This document shows positions 34,076 through 42,173 of a stretch of DNA of 64,000 nucleotides, piece by piece. Within the stretch, counting starts at the first letter, position 1. Each line of letters opens with the position of its first letter. The notes under the pieces are model-generated. The model was not told the origin of the DNA, made no database searches, and saw nothing but the letters and a program-made list of their open reading frames with translations. Position numbers and translations under genes: made by a program. The DNA is from Clostridiales bacterium (GTDB lineage: Bacteria > Bacillota > Clostridia > Oscillospirales > Oscillospiraceae), in the NCBI GenBank assembly GCA_022786965.1, contig JALFXH010000146.1, positions 110,434 to 174,433 of the forward strand, written 5' to 3'.

Positions 34076-34174
34076 CATAATTTTTTATTTTCTATTTTCC
34101 TGATCCATATGTATATTTATAGAGCAGGTGTTTATTTTTCAGGATACATTACTATTTGGACGAAGGGTTAATAT

Positions 34175-35197
34175 ATGAAAGTCACAATCAAGGATATCGC
34201 CAAAGAGTGCGGCGTTTCCACCACCGCAGTTTCACTTGTGCTAAATAACCGAGAGGCGCGTATTTCAGCAGAGACAAGAAAGCGAATACTGGATACCGTT
34301 GAAAAATATAACTACCGTCCCAACAAACTCGCGATCGGATTGTTGAAAAACAACACATCTACTTTCGGGATTATCGTCCCGGATATTGGGAATATTTATT
34401 TCGCCGAGTTGTGCAAAGGCTGCGAAAGCGAGGCAAGGAAGCACAATTATACGCTTATGGTCACCAGCGCCAACGAGTTTCCCGATAATAATATGCAGTA
34501 TTTTGACGCGCTGATCGATCATCAGGTCGATGGCATTGTTTACGTAGCCCCTTCCAACATTGATAATCATGCGATTCATTCGATCTGCTCTAAAATCACA
34601 GAAACAAAGATTCCTTTTGTAGCAGTTGACCGCGCACTGGATCTTCCTTTTGCCAAATCTATTGTCAATGACAATGTTCATGGCGGATATATTGCCACAA
34701 AGCATTTACTGGAATTGGGTCACCGCCGTATTGGTTGTCTCACTGGTCCGCTTTGTAACCGCACATCTTCCGACCGGCTTCAAGGTTACAAAACAGCTCT
34801 GGACGAGTTTGGCGTTTCCTATAATCCAGCTTTGATTATGGAAGGCGATTTTACTGTGCAAAGTGGTTATGACAGTCTTGCTTATATGCGTGGTCAGGAC
34901 GTTACCGCTTTATTCTGCTTTAATGACATGATGGCGCTGGGTGCATATCGCGCTATTCGTGACTATAAACTGCATCTTCCCGAATCCATTTCTCTAGTAG
35001 GTTACGACGATATTTTCATTTCTGACCTACTGGACCCGCCTCTGACAACTGTCAACCAGCCTGCATTTAAAATTGGGGAAAGCGCGATCAACACATTGAT
35101 TGCATTGACAAAGAACGATGCCTCTGCGGATCAGGTGGTGTTTACCCCAAATCTGAAGGTGCGATCCAGTACAGCTCCTCCATCTCAGCGTCCGTAG
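34175..35197 (+). CDS. LacI-family repressor of the nucleoside operon
   Basis: A 340-residue regulator. Helix-turn-helix and hinge: MKVTIKDIAKECGVSTTAVS and RPNKLAIGL. A periplasmic-binding-like sensor domain follows (STFGIIVPDIGN, HRRIGCLTG, CFNDMMALGAYRA). Its divergent position, and the ribokinase gene after it, suggest ribose, a ribose phosphate or a nucleoside as inducer (inference). Confidence 0.92.
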   Translation: MKVTIKDIAKECGVSTTAVSLVLNNREARISAETRKRILDTVEKYNYRPNKLAIGLLKNNTSTFGIIVPDIGNIYFAELCKGCESEARKHNYTLMVTSANEFPDNNMQYFDALIDHQVDGIVYVAPSNIDNHAIHSICSKITETKIPFVAVDRALDLPFAKSIVNDNVHGGYIATKHLLELGHRRIGCLTGPLCNRTSSDRLQGYKTALDEFGVSYNPALIMEGDFTVQSGYDSLAYMRGQDVTALFCFNDMMALGAYRAIRDYKLHLPESISLVGYDDIFISDLLDPPLTTVNQPAFKIGESAINTLIALTKNDASADQVVFTPNLKVRSSTAPPSQRP

Positions 35198-35240
35198 GTA
35201 TTTTGGTTGCAGAACACAGATTTTTCAGAAAGGAAGCTAT

Positions 35241-36131
35241 ATGAGAGTACTTAATTTTGGGTCATTGAATATCGACCACATTTACCGTGTCGATCACATC
35301 GTATCCCCAGGCGAAACACTTGCCGCGTCCAGCCTTTCCTTTGCCGCCGGCGGCAAAGGCTTGAACCAGTCCATTGCGTTAGCAAAAAGCGGGATGCTCA
35401 CCTATCACGCCGGCTGTATCGGATCAGATGGGCAATCGCTGGAGGATATTCTTTCACAAAACGGTGTTAAGCTCAACTATCTCGAAAAGACAGATTCAGT
35501 AAACGGTCATGCTATCATCCAGGTAAATGCCCAGGGCCAGAACAGTATCGTGATCTTTGGCGGTTCAAATCGTTCTATCACCCAAGAGCAGGTAGACAGG
35601 ACTTTGGCGGATTTTACGCCGCAGGACCTTGTCTTAATGCAAAATGAAACCAGCATGGTCTGTTACATTGCCCAGCGATGCAAGGAACTGCACATTCCTC
35701 TGGCGTTCAACCCTTCCCCTATTTCCAGTGAATTACTGGACACATTCCCCTTTGACGCCGTTTCTTACCTGCTTGTAAACGAAACAGAAGCTTACGATAT
35801 CACCAAAGAAAAAGAACCAGACCGCGTAGCTGCGTTTCTTCTTGAAAAATATCCCGAAATGAAGCTCGTCATGACACTGGGCGGAGATGGTGCATACTAC
35901 GCTGACAAAAATATGGCGTTGCAGCAGCCGGCTTTTCACGTTGAAGCAGTCGATACAACCGGTGCTGGTGATACGTTTACCGGCTTCTTCCTTGGTCTTG
36001 TTATGCAAGGAAAAGACTACCAGGAAGCGCTGCGCTACGCCTGCGCCGCATCCGCCATTGCGGTAACCAAGCAAGGCGCCGCGCCGGCGATCCCAACCCT
36101 GGATATGGTGAATGACTTTCTTGTGAAATAG
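35241..36131 (+). CDS. ribokinase (PfkB family)
   Basis: A 296-residue sugar kinase: GSLNIDHIYRVD and GGKGLNQSIALAK at the N-terminus, VNETEAYDI in the middle and the catalytic DTTGAGDTFTGFF near residue 240. In this cluster it would phosphorylate ribose released by the nucleoside hydrolases to ribose 5-phosphate. AAAGGAAG precedes the ATG. Co-transcribed with the LacI-type gene. Confidence 0.9.
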   Translation: MRVLNFGSLNIDHIYRVDHIVSPGETLAASSLSFAAGGKGLNQSIALAKSGMLTYHAGCIGSDGQSLEDILSQNGVKLNYLEKTDSVNGHAIIQVNAQGQNSIVIFGGSNRSITQEQVDRTLADFTPQDLVLMQNETSMVCYIAQRCKELHIPLAFNPSPISSELLDTFPFDAVSYLLVNETEAYDITKEKEPDRVAAFLLEKYPEMKLVMTLGGDGAYYADKNMALQQPAFHVEAVDTTGAGDTFTGFFLGLVMQGKDYQEALRYACAASAIAVTKQGAAPAIPTLDMVNDFLVK

Positions 36132-36222
36132 TATTATGCGCAGCAAATGCTGGAGGACTTTTTAAACTGTAGGGAATATTTCTTGCGCCGCTATGTCAAA
36201 AAGTTCCCTACGTGCATCAAAA

Positions 36223-36275
36223 AACAATCCCGGATGATCCTGTCGGTTCATCCGGGATTGTTTGCATTATTTTTA
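36223..36275 (+). terminator. rho-independent terminator
   Basis: Perfect 15-bp stem AACAATCCCGGATGA / complement (36248-36262), then TGCATTATTTTT. Ends the lacI/ribokinase transcript near the element edge. Confidence 0.88.
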
Positions 36276-36350
36276 TAAAAAATATCAACAAAATACGAAA
36301 ATATTGCTAGTTTCCTAACTTTTTCTATGTGGTACTCGTCCTCCAGCTCA

Positions 36351-36466
36351 CACATGGGCCAACACACCAATACCACACGGTGTCTTTTTCGGCTGCTCAG
36401 GCATGATGTCAGCCCCCTTTCATAGTCAATTTTTTGTATTATACCATGAAAGGGGGCTATAGTCGA
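36351..36466 (-). pseudogene. displaced promoter and first 18 codons of the GTPase gene
   Basis: Minus strand from 36404: reads MPEQPKKTPCGIGVLAHV and then a stop (TGA). It matches the start of the gene at 11121 (MPEPVNKTPCCTALLAHV). The upstream promoter (TCGACT-17-TATAAT, 36438-36466) and the enclosing dyad CCCCCTTTCAT/ATGAAAGGGGG are also conserved. Joining this fragment to codon 19 onward of the living gene gives CGIGVLAHVDAGKTTLSE, closer to the EF-G consensus than the present protein. It is the displaced half of the target gene at the right end of element 1. Confidence 0.8.
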
Positions 36467-36521
36467 TAGATCAGCGTGGATTTTTCTTACATTTGTGGTA
36501 TTGCCCGCCTACAGGGTATCG

Positions 36522-36640
36522 TCACCTTGGAAGGTTTGGGTAAATTTGAATACGCACTTCTCCCTCGGGTTCCCGATAAATCGTTGCCCTTCTCATAACC
36601 AGTTTCCATGGGATATTCTTGTGATTCAACGCTCAGAAGT
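36522..36640 (-). pseudogene. serine recombinase C-terminal remnant
   Basis: Minus-strand reading PWKLVMRRATIY...QIYPNLPR followed by a stop matches the last ~33 residues of the element 1 recombinase (MWKLVMKKATVY...NIYPNLPK). A stop codon and loss of similarity occur upstream. The distance to the GTPase-like start is the same as in the intact copy. Confidence 0.75.
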
Positions 36641-36729
36641 TGCCTCTTCACAACCCTTGCCTTGGCTGCCCCTTTCCTCTGCCCGGCTGAGTCTGGCTTT
36701 GACTATGCTTACCGGGCGCGCATTCAGGC

Positions 36730-36757
36730 GGCCGGTCAGAATAATCTCTGACCGGCC
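36730..36757. terminator. hairpin after the SDR gene
   Basis: GGCCGGTCAGA / TCTGACCGGCC with a 6-base loop, 23 bases past the SDR stop. No clear T run. Confidence 0.5.
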
Positions 36758-36779
36758 GTTACGCTGTTCTTTTGATAGA

Positions 36780-37688
36780 TTAGCCGCGATATTCTTCAAT
36801 GGCAGGTTGGTAAGACATAATGTTGCGCATCATGCCGCGGTCGGCAACCACGGTTTCGCCGGTCATACCGTTCGCAATGCCGGTGCACATGGCGTAGACT
36901 ACCATAGCCACGGAGTCCGCTGTGGGAATCTCGTCCAGCTTCACAACCTGCATTTCCGCGCCCAGCTGCATCTGCTTCTCGGGGGGCAGATCCCGGGCAG
37001 GGCCGTTGATGGGGCCGCCGGGGGTCATCATGGCGCCGGGAGCCACGGAGTTGACCATGATGCCATAGCGCTTCAGCTCCTTGGCCAGCTCGATGGTCAT
37101 GGAGATTACGCCGCCCTTGGAAGCGGCATAATGGGCATAGCCGCCGAAGACGGGTTGGGGCAGGTAGGCCACGTTGGAGGACACCAGCACCATCTTGCCG
37201 GGGATCTGATGGTCGATCATGTAACGGCTGACGTGCTTGGCGCAGCGGAAGGCGCCCACCAGATTGATGTCAATGATGCGCTGGAATTCGGCCTCCGACA
37301 TATCGTTGATATGGGCGAAGCTCCAAACGCCGCCGGCAGTAACCAAAATGTCCACGGAGCCATAGGTTTCGGCAGTGAAGGAAACCATGTGCTCCACCTC
37401 GGCCTCACTGCGCAGGTCCGCCTTGCAGAATGTGACCTGGTCGTATCCGGCACCCTTGAGCATCTCGGCCGCCTTCTGACCCTTTTCCGGGTTGGAGCCG
37501 GTGATGACTACTTTTGCGCCGCCCTGCAGCAGCCGCTGGGCCACACAGAAGCCCAGGCCGGAGGTGCCGCCGGTGACAATGGCAACCTTACCCTTGACAT
37601 AGATCATTTCTTCCAAGGGCGACGTATTGGCCAGATAACCCTGCATAATCATATTGCCGATGGCTACGGGATCAAACTGTTGACTCAT
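36780..37688 (-). CDS. SDR-family oxidoreductase
   Basis: A 302-residue classical SDR with an N-terminal extension of ~30 residues. Cofactor motif TGGTSGLG, NNAG replaced by TAGG, active-site YAASK with the upstream Ser, and the C-terminal NSVAPGAMMTPGG. Similar to gluconate or 3-oxoacyl-ACP reductase-like enzymes; substrate unknown. AAAGGAG precedes the ATG. Lies in a cluster with a GcvT-like and an unrecognised protein. Confidence 0.88.
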   Translation of the reverse strand: MSQQFDPVAIGNMIMQGYLANTSPLEEMIYVKGKVAIVTGGTSGLGFCVAQRLLQGGAKVVITGSNPEKGQKAAEMLKGAGYDQVTFCKADLRSEAEVEHMVSFTAETYGSVDILVTAGGVWSFAHINDMSEAEFQRIIDINLVGAFRCAKHVSRYMIDHQIPGKMVLVSSNVAYLPQPVFGGYAHYAASKGGVISMTIELAKELKRYGIMVNSVAPGAMMTPGGPINGPARDLPPEKQMQLGAEMQVVKLDEIPTADSVAMVVYAMCTGIANGMTGETVVADRGMMRNIMSYQPAIEEYRG

Positions 37689-37730
37689 AATGATACTCCT
37701 TTCGTTTTTACACTGTCCTGTAAGCGAGCA

Positions 37731-37992
37731 TTACTCAATCTGAGGGACCGTCAGGGGATAGGTGCAGCCGCCGTCGGCCAGGATGTCCACACCGTTGATG
37801 TATCCGGCACCGGGGGAGCAGGCGGTATAGCCCATGCCGGAACCGGCGCCGGTGAACTTCAGGTAGCATAGAATCAGGATAGCCGCCAGCGCCACAATCG
37901 GAGGATAGAGGGGAGCTGTACTGGGGAACCTGCAACAGCAGAATGCCGAGGATGAAGGACCAATTCTTCTTCTGAGTGGATTGGGTTGACAT
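37731..37992 (-). pseudogene. frameshifted small membrane protein joined to an SDR 3' end
   Basis: From ATG 37992 the frame reads MSTQSTQKKNWSFILGILLL. After about 30 codons the hydrophobic sequence continues only in another frame (PPIVALAAILILCYLKFTG). That frame then runs into NGVDILADGGCTYPL and a stop at 37731, which looks like the C-terminus of an SDR. So this is a broken, hybrid reading frame rather than one gene. Confidence 0.55.
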
Positions 37993-38102
37993 AACAGATA
38001 GCCTCCATTCTTTCATTCCACCTTATAATTTTTGGCTGACTGCAGTTGCCGCCAGCCAAAAATCATTATCCTAATCCTACAGTTTCCAATTGGAAAGGGC
38101 GG

Positions 38103-39140
38103 CTAGATGAACTTTGGAGCGCAGATCACAGCCTCGTGACCGTGGAGCAGCACCTTGTCGCCGGGCTTCAGCGCGCCCTTCTTGCAGATGATGGTGCCGT
38201 TGTTGGTGTCCAGAACGTAGCTGTAGGTGATCTTCATGACACGGCCGACTTCCTCGCCGTCCACGAAGACCTTCTCGCCCTCGTTGCCCATGTTGCGGCC
38301 CTTGATGTGGATGTCCGCATCGGCTACGGTGAAGCCGACCACTTCCCGCTTGGCGCCCTCTTCCCGAATCTTCAGCAGAGCCTCCTTGCCCACAAATTCC
38401 TTATCCCAGTTGATACCATTCTCCAGGCCAACCTCAAAGGGATTGGTGTGCTTCAGGTCACGCATGTAGAAGAAGCCAGCCTCGCAGGGCAGCGTCCATG
38501 CCATAACTTGGAACTCGGTGACTTCCTTACCGCCGAAGGTCTCTGCCAGGGCCCGGAGCTTCTTCTCCTGTTCGGGAGCCTCAGCCTTGGGATAGTAGAT
38601 CTCATAGCCCAGCTTCTCACCGGTGTAGCCTGCACGGTTGATGTAGACGGGGATGCCGTCGATCTCGTTGGCCTTCATCTCGAAGAACTTCTGGTCATCT
38701 ACAGGCTCCTTCACAAGAGCGTTCACCATTTCCAGAGCCTTGGGACCCTGAACGGCATACATTTCCCATTCCTTGGTGATGTCGGCCCATGCAACGTCCA
38801 GATCTCCCTTATGGCCTTCCAGCCATGCCATCAGATCCACCTTGAACAGGGTGGAGATCCAGAACTTCTCTTCGCCCATGCGGAAGACCACCACATCATC
38901 GATGATGGTGCCCATCTCATCCAGCATGGTGGTGTAGCGTTCCCTGCCAACAGCCAGATTACCGATATTTTTAGGGAAAATATACTCCAGCAGAGCAACC
39001 GCATCTTTGCCGGTGACCTCTACCAACTGATGGGTCCACAGATACCAGCCCACGGTGGTACGGACCGCCATATGCTCGGACCGCTTCATGTCGTCGTATT
39101 TATAGACGTTCTTATACATAACAGGATACGGATATTTCAT
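38103..39140 (-). CDS. GcvT-like (aminomethyltransferase-fold) protein
   Basis: A 345-residue protein of the T-protein family. It shows VTGKDAVALLEYIFP, the EWEMYAVQGPKALEMV segment, NRAGYTGEKLGYEIYYP and the C-terminal barrel with FVGKEALLKIREEG. Members other than GcvT are tetrahydrofolate-dependent demethylases (for example DmdA and aromatic O-demethylases). No other glycine cleavage gene is nearby, so a demethylase role is more likely (inference). AAAGGGG precedes the ATG. Same strand as the SDR and the unknown gene upstream. Confidence 0.8.
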   Translation of the reverse strand: MKYPYPVMYKNVYKYDDMKRSEHMAVRTTVGWYLWTHQLVEVTGKDAVALLEYIFPKNIGNLAVGRERYTTMLDEMGTIIDDVVVFRMGEEKFWISTLFKVDLMAWLEGHKGDLDVAWADITKEWEMYAVQGPKALEMVNALVKEPVDDQKFFEMKANEIDGIPVYINRAGYTGEKLGYEIYYPKAEAPEQEKKLRALAETFGGKEVTEFQVMAWTLPCEAGFFYMRDLKHTNPFEVGLENGINWDKEFVGKEALLKIREEGAKREVVGFTVADADIHIKGRNMGNEGEKVFVDGEEVGRVMKITYSYVLDTNNGTIICKKGALKPGDKVLLHGHEAVICAPKFI

Positions 39141-39175
39141 TGTTAACGCCCCTTTCTTCTTAATGCATTTCCGGA

Positions 39176-40417
39176 TCAGCAGAACTTATCGACTTTTTTC
39201 GCGATCTTAATGCGCAGCTTGCCCTCGGGGGAATCCTCCTCCCACAGAGACCACTGGGCGTTGACCAGGCTCTTGGTCATGCCGTACCAGAACCAGACAT
39301 ATGCATCGATCATCTTGGTGGAGCCGAAGTAGCCCACCAGCATAGGCTTGGTGTCGATGACATAGATGCATTCCTCGCTGTTAAAGGCCTCGATGGTGTA
39401 GTCGAAGTGCATGCTCTGCATATACATCTCCAGATAGCCACCCATGACCCGGCCATCGTCCTTGCCGATGGAGTGGGGGACGCCCATCCAAAGACGAACG
39501 CCCTCCTTGGCGAACTCGTCAATGAAGGTGGCCTTGCCTGCCGCTTCCAGGACACAGTGGATGGCGTAGATCACCTGCTCGTTGGTCAGCTTGCCCGCCC
39601 GGATGTAGTCCTCCAGAGTGGGCAGAATGTAACTGGCGGCGTTGGAGGTGGCAACAAAGGGATAAGCGCTGCGCCAGTCGGCCTCCACATTGGTGCCGTT
39701 GGAGAACAGATAGTCGCAGTCCTCCCGGAACATCATGGACTCTTCAACGGTATCCTCTTCTTTGGTGAACTTGATCTGATTTTCCGTTGCCACGGGGCCG
39801 AAGCACTCCCACTGCTCATGCTCGGGCATGGGGAACTTCTTGCGGCACTCGGCCACGATGCGGCAATGCCGGTCACCGGCGCCCTTGGCCTCCACCATGT
39901 GGTATTCCAGATGGGGGCCGTCGGGGCGGAGCTTTGCCGCGCAGTCGGCGCAGGCCTGTAGGGACTGGGTGGTGGAACGGCAAAGCTCGGTGCCCACCAG
40001 ATCCCAGTAGCACACATCCAGCTCCTTTTCCACCCGGTAGGTGCCGAAGTCGACAACACGGCCGCACATCAGGTGCTTCTCATCTCCGGAGTCACCAACC
40101 AGTCCGCCCACAAAGTTGCCCCGCATGAACGGATGCATATGTTGTTCTTCCGCGTTGTTCTCGCCATAGCCGGGAATCATGGTATTCACATAGTACAGCC
40201 GGTTGTAGGCGTTGGTGCACATGGCCTGGCTGCGCTCGGCGTAGTCCGGCACCAGCATGCGGAAGGCCTGCATGATTCCCGCGGCCACCACATTGCTGTA
40301 ACGCTGACAGTAGTGGGCTGCCTCCCGATAGGAGATCATTTTGTCCCAGGGAGATTTCACGGGGTACAGACCGGTACCGATCTCCTTCGGCAGACGCGCA
40401 TCAATTTTTTTACTCAT
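39176..40417 (-). CDS. protein of unknown function, cysteine-rich, in GcvT-like cluster
   Basis: A 413-residue soluble protein that I do not recognise. It is rich in Cys, Trp and Tyr. The central part has GAGDRHCRIVAECRKKFPMP, which faintly recalls the GD-x2-C motif of ATC-hydrolase-like or V4R-like domains. No signal peptide or membrane helices. AAGGAGG precedes the ATG. The 35-bp gap to the GcvT-like gene suggests co-transcription and a shared substrate. Confidence 0.65.
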   Translation of the reverse strand: MSKKIDARLPKEIGTGLYPVKSPWDKMISYREAAHYCQRYSNVVAAGIMQAFRMLVPDYAERSQAMCTNAYNRLYYVNTMIPGYGENNAEEQHMHPFMRGNFVGGLVGDSGDEKHLMCGRVVDFGTYRVEKELDVCYWDLVGTELCRSTTQSLQACADCAAKLRPDGPHLEYHMVEAKGAGDRHCRIVAECRKKFPMPEHEQWECFGPVATENQIKFTKEEDTVEESMMFREDCDYLFSNGTNVEADWRSAYPFVATSNAASYILPTLEDYIRAGKLTNEQVIYAIHCVLEAAGKATFIDEFAKEGVRLWMGVPHSIGKDDGRVMGGYLEMYMQSMHFDYTIEAFNSEECIYVIDTKPMLVGYFGSTKMIDAYVWFWYGMTKSLVNAQWSLWEEDSPEGKLRIKIAKKVDKFC

Positions 40418-40476
40418 AATAATCCTCCTTTATTTCGGCTACGCAATCGTTAACTATGTTCATATCGCACAACTTA

Positions 40477-40591
40477 ATCTTAATATACTTCCTGAAAATA
40501 TTCAATTCGTCAAATGGATAGATTTTATTTGCCTTTTCCCATATATTTTGTATGGGTGCCTGTTGCAATACGCGCAGACCCGGTGTATAAT
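40477..40591. promoter_or_regulatory. divergent promoters of the unknown gene and the PucR-type regulator
   Basis: Minus: TTGAAT-17-TAAGAT (40477-40505), moderate match. Plus: TTGCAA (40563-40568)-17-TATAAT (40586-40591), good match. Confidence 0.6.
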
Positions 40592-40619
40592 CAGAGTATC
40601 CCTGCCAGGAGGCGTCGCC

Positions 40620-42170
40620 ATGCGATTGAACGCACACATTCTGATGGACGAGCTGAAAAAGCAGTACCCGGTCACCTATTATGGTCCCGAGGTTACCGAC
40701 ATGCATCTGAAGCGTCCGGAAATCTATAATATTTACCAGATGGGGCTTTCCTTCCAAAAAAACCGAACCTATTGCCTTCCAACGGATACCCTCCCCGATA
40801 AGCCCATTGCCGAGCCGGGTACGCTGCTAATCTGCATTGGCTACGAGATGCCGGAGCAATACCGTACAGGGCAGATCCGGTGCATCTGGCTTCGGGACGA
40901 TCCCATCCATATCATTGAAATCTTCAATACGGTTCAGCAGATTTTCGATAAATTCGACGACTGGGAATACCAGCTCCAAAGCATCCTCAATTCCACCGCC
41001 AGTATTCAGGAAATGGTAGATTGCTGCGCTGACATTTTTCCCAACCCCATCATTGTCATTGACGCGTCGCTGCGCTTTCTCGGGTACAGCGGCTGCATCG
41101 ACGCAGACCCCACCCTGACCTTGTACCGTCCGGGCAAGGACGGAAAAGTGCAGTTGGGAAATCTGAGCAGATACCTTTCCTTCCGTGACAACCACGCAGG
41201 CGCAGGGCCGATGTTTTTTGAAGACGGTCAGTATTATGTCTGGGATGTATGGCTCAATGACCGGTATCTGGGCAATATGACCATTCCATACGTCTACTGC
41301 AAGCGAAAAAATAGCGATCACTGGCTCCTGCTGATCCTGGAGCAATACATCTCCCAGGCCCTGTCCAAATATATCAACAACCCGGAGCTTCGCGCGAATG
41401 TTCTTCGGAATATTTTCCAGGACCTGCTGGAGGAACGGCCCCTCAGTGAGGAATCTACCCGGCTTTTGTCCGGCTTTTCGGGACGCTACCTGTGCCTGAA
41501 AATGGATTTTCAGGTCCATACCGAATACTCTCAGCCGGTCTCCTTTTATTGCAGCTATATCGAGAACACCGTTCCCCACAGCGTGTGTTTTGCATATCAT
41601 TCGTCCATGGCGGCCTTTGTGGACATGTCGGAAGCAGTGTGGGAAACAGACGTTTTGCCCAGTCTGCGCCGCATAGCCGAAGAACTGCGTGTTTGCGTTG
41701 GCATCAGCAACCCCTTTGGGAATCTGTCTCAGGCAAAATATTACTATCAGCAGGCCACTTCCGCCATTAAGCTGGGAATGTCATCCCCCACCAGCAGCAA
41801 TTTCTTTTTCTTTCGGGATTACATGCTCTCCTTCCTGCTGCAAAACGCGACAGGGGGACTGCCGATAGAATCTCTCTATTCGGATGGTCTTCTGCGGCTT
41901 CTGGAGCACGATGCATCCTCAAAGGTCAGTTTTTCAGAAACACTCCTGATCTATTTAAGGAATTCCATGAATATTACAAAGACCGCTCTGGATTTGAGAA
42001 TTCATCGAAGCTCCTTTCTGGAGAGACTTCGCAATATCGAAGCTCTGCTGGGAAACGATTTGGATAATCCCCAGCAAAGGCTGTACCTTCAAATCATTTT
42101 AGAGCGGCTTCTTACGATAGAACCCCTTAGCCGTCAGACGCTCACAAAGGCAGAAAACAAAGGAAAGTGA
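40620..42170 (+). CDS. PucR/CdaR-type transcriptional regulator
   Basis: A 516-residue regulator. The C-terminus is a PucR-type helix-turn-helix: LLIYLRNSMNITKTALDLRI followed by HRSSFLERLRNIEALLG. Before it lies a GGDEF-like degenerate sensor part (GISNPFGNLSQAKYYYQQA). The N-terminal ~180 residues are an input domain without clear family. The ATG at 40620 has CAGGAGG 7 bases upstream and lies 28 bases after the -10 box. Divergent from the unknown/GcvT-like/SDR genes, so it is probably their activator. Confidence 0.82.
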   Translation: MRLNAHILMDELKKQYPVTYYGPEVTDMHLKRPEIYNIYQMGLSFQKNRTYCLPTDTLPDKPIAEPGTLLICIGYEMPEQYRTGQIRCIWLRDDPIHIIEIFNTVQQIFDKFDDWEYQLQSILNSTASIQEMVDCCADIFPNPIIVIDASLRFLGYSGCIDADPTLTLYRPGKDGKVQLGNLSRYLSFRDNHAGAGPMFFEDGQYYVWDVWLNDRYLGNMTIPYVYCKRKNSDHWLLLILEQYISQALSKYINNPELRANVLRNIFQDLLEERPLSEESTRLLSGFSGRYLCLKMDFQVHTEYSQPVSFYCSYIENTVPHSVCFAYHSSMAAFVDMSEAVWETDVLPSLRRIAEELRVCVGISNPFGNLSQAKYYYQQATSAIKLGMSSPTSSNFFFFRDYMLSFLLQNATGGLPIESLYSDGLLRLLEHDASSKVSFSETLLIYLRNSMNITKTALDLRIHRSSFLERLRNIEALLGNDLDNPQQRLYLQIILERLLTIEPLSRQTLTKAENKGK

Positions 42171-42173
42171 GAC

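Larger units (their letters stand above)
11068..36359. mobile_element. integrated mobilizable element 1 (serine recombinase, MobV)
   Basis: Bounded by the 9-bp core in the GTPase gene and its repeat at 36351-36359. It carries a large serine recombinase at one end, ParB-like protein, MobV relaxase, primase and helicase, with no conjugation machinery visible, so it looks like an integrative and mobilizable element. Cargo: SirTM/macrodomain, SnoaL/HxlR, DUF6076/sigma-like pair, and a nucleoside catabolic operon that is visibly more AT-rich than the flanks. Confidence 0.75.

Noticed and set aside
38103-39140. Glycine cleavage system T-protein
   Set aside because: No gcvH, gcvP or lipoyl genes are nearby and the neighbours are an SDR and an unknown protein, so only the fold is annotated.
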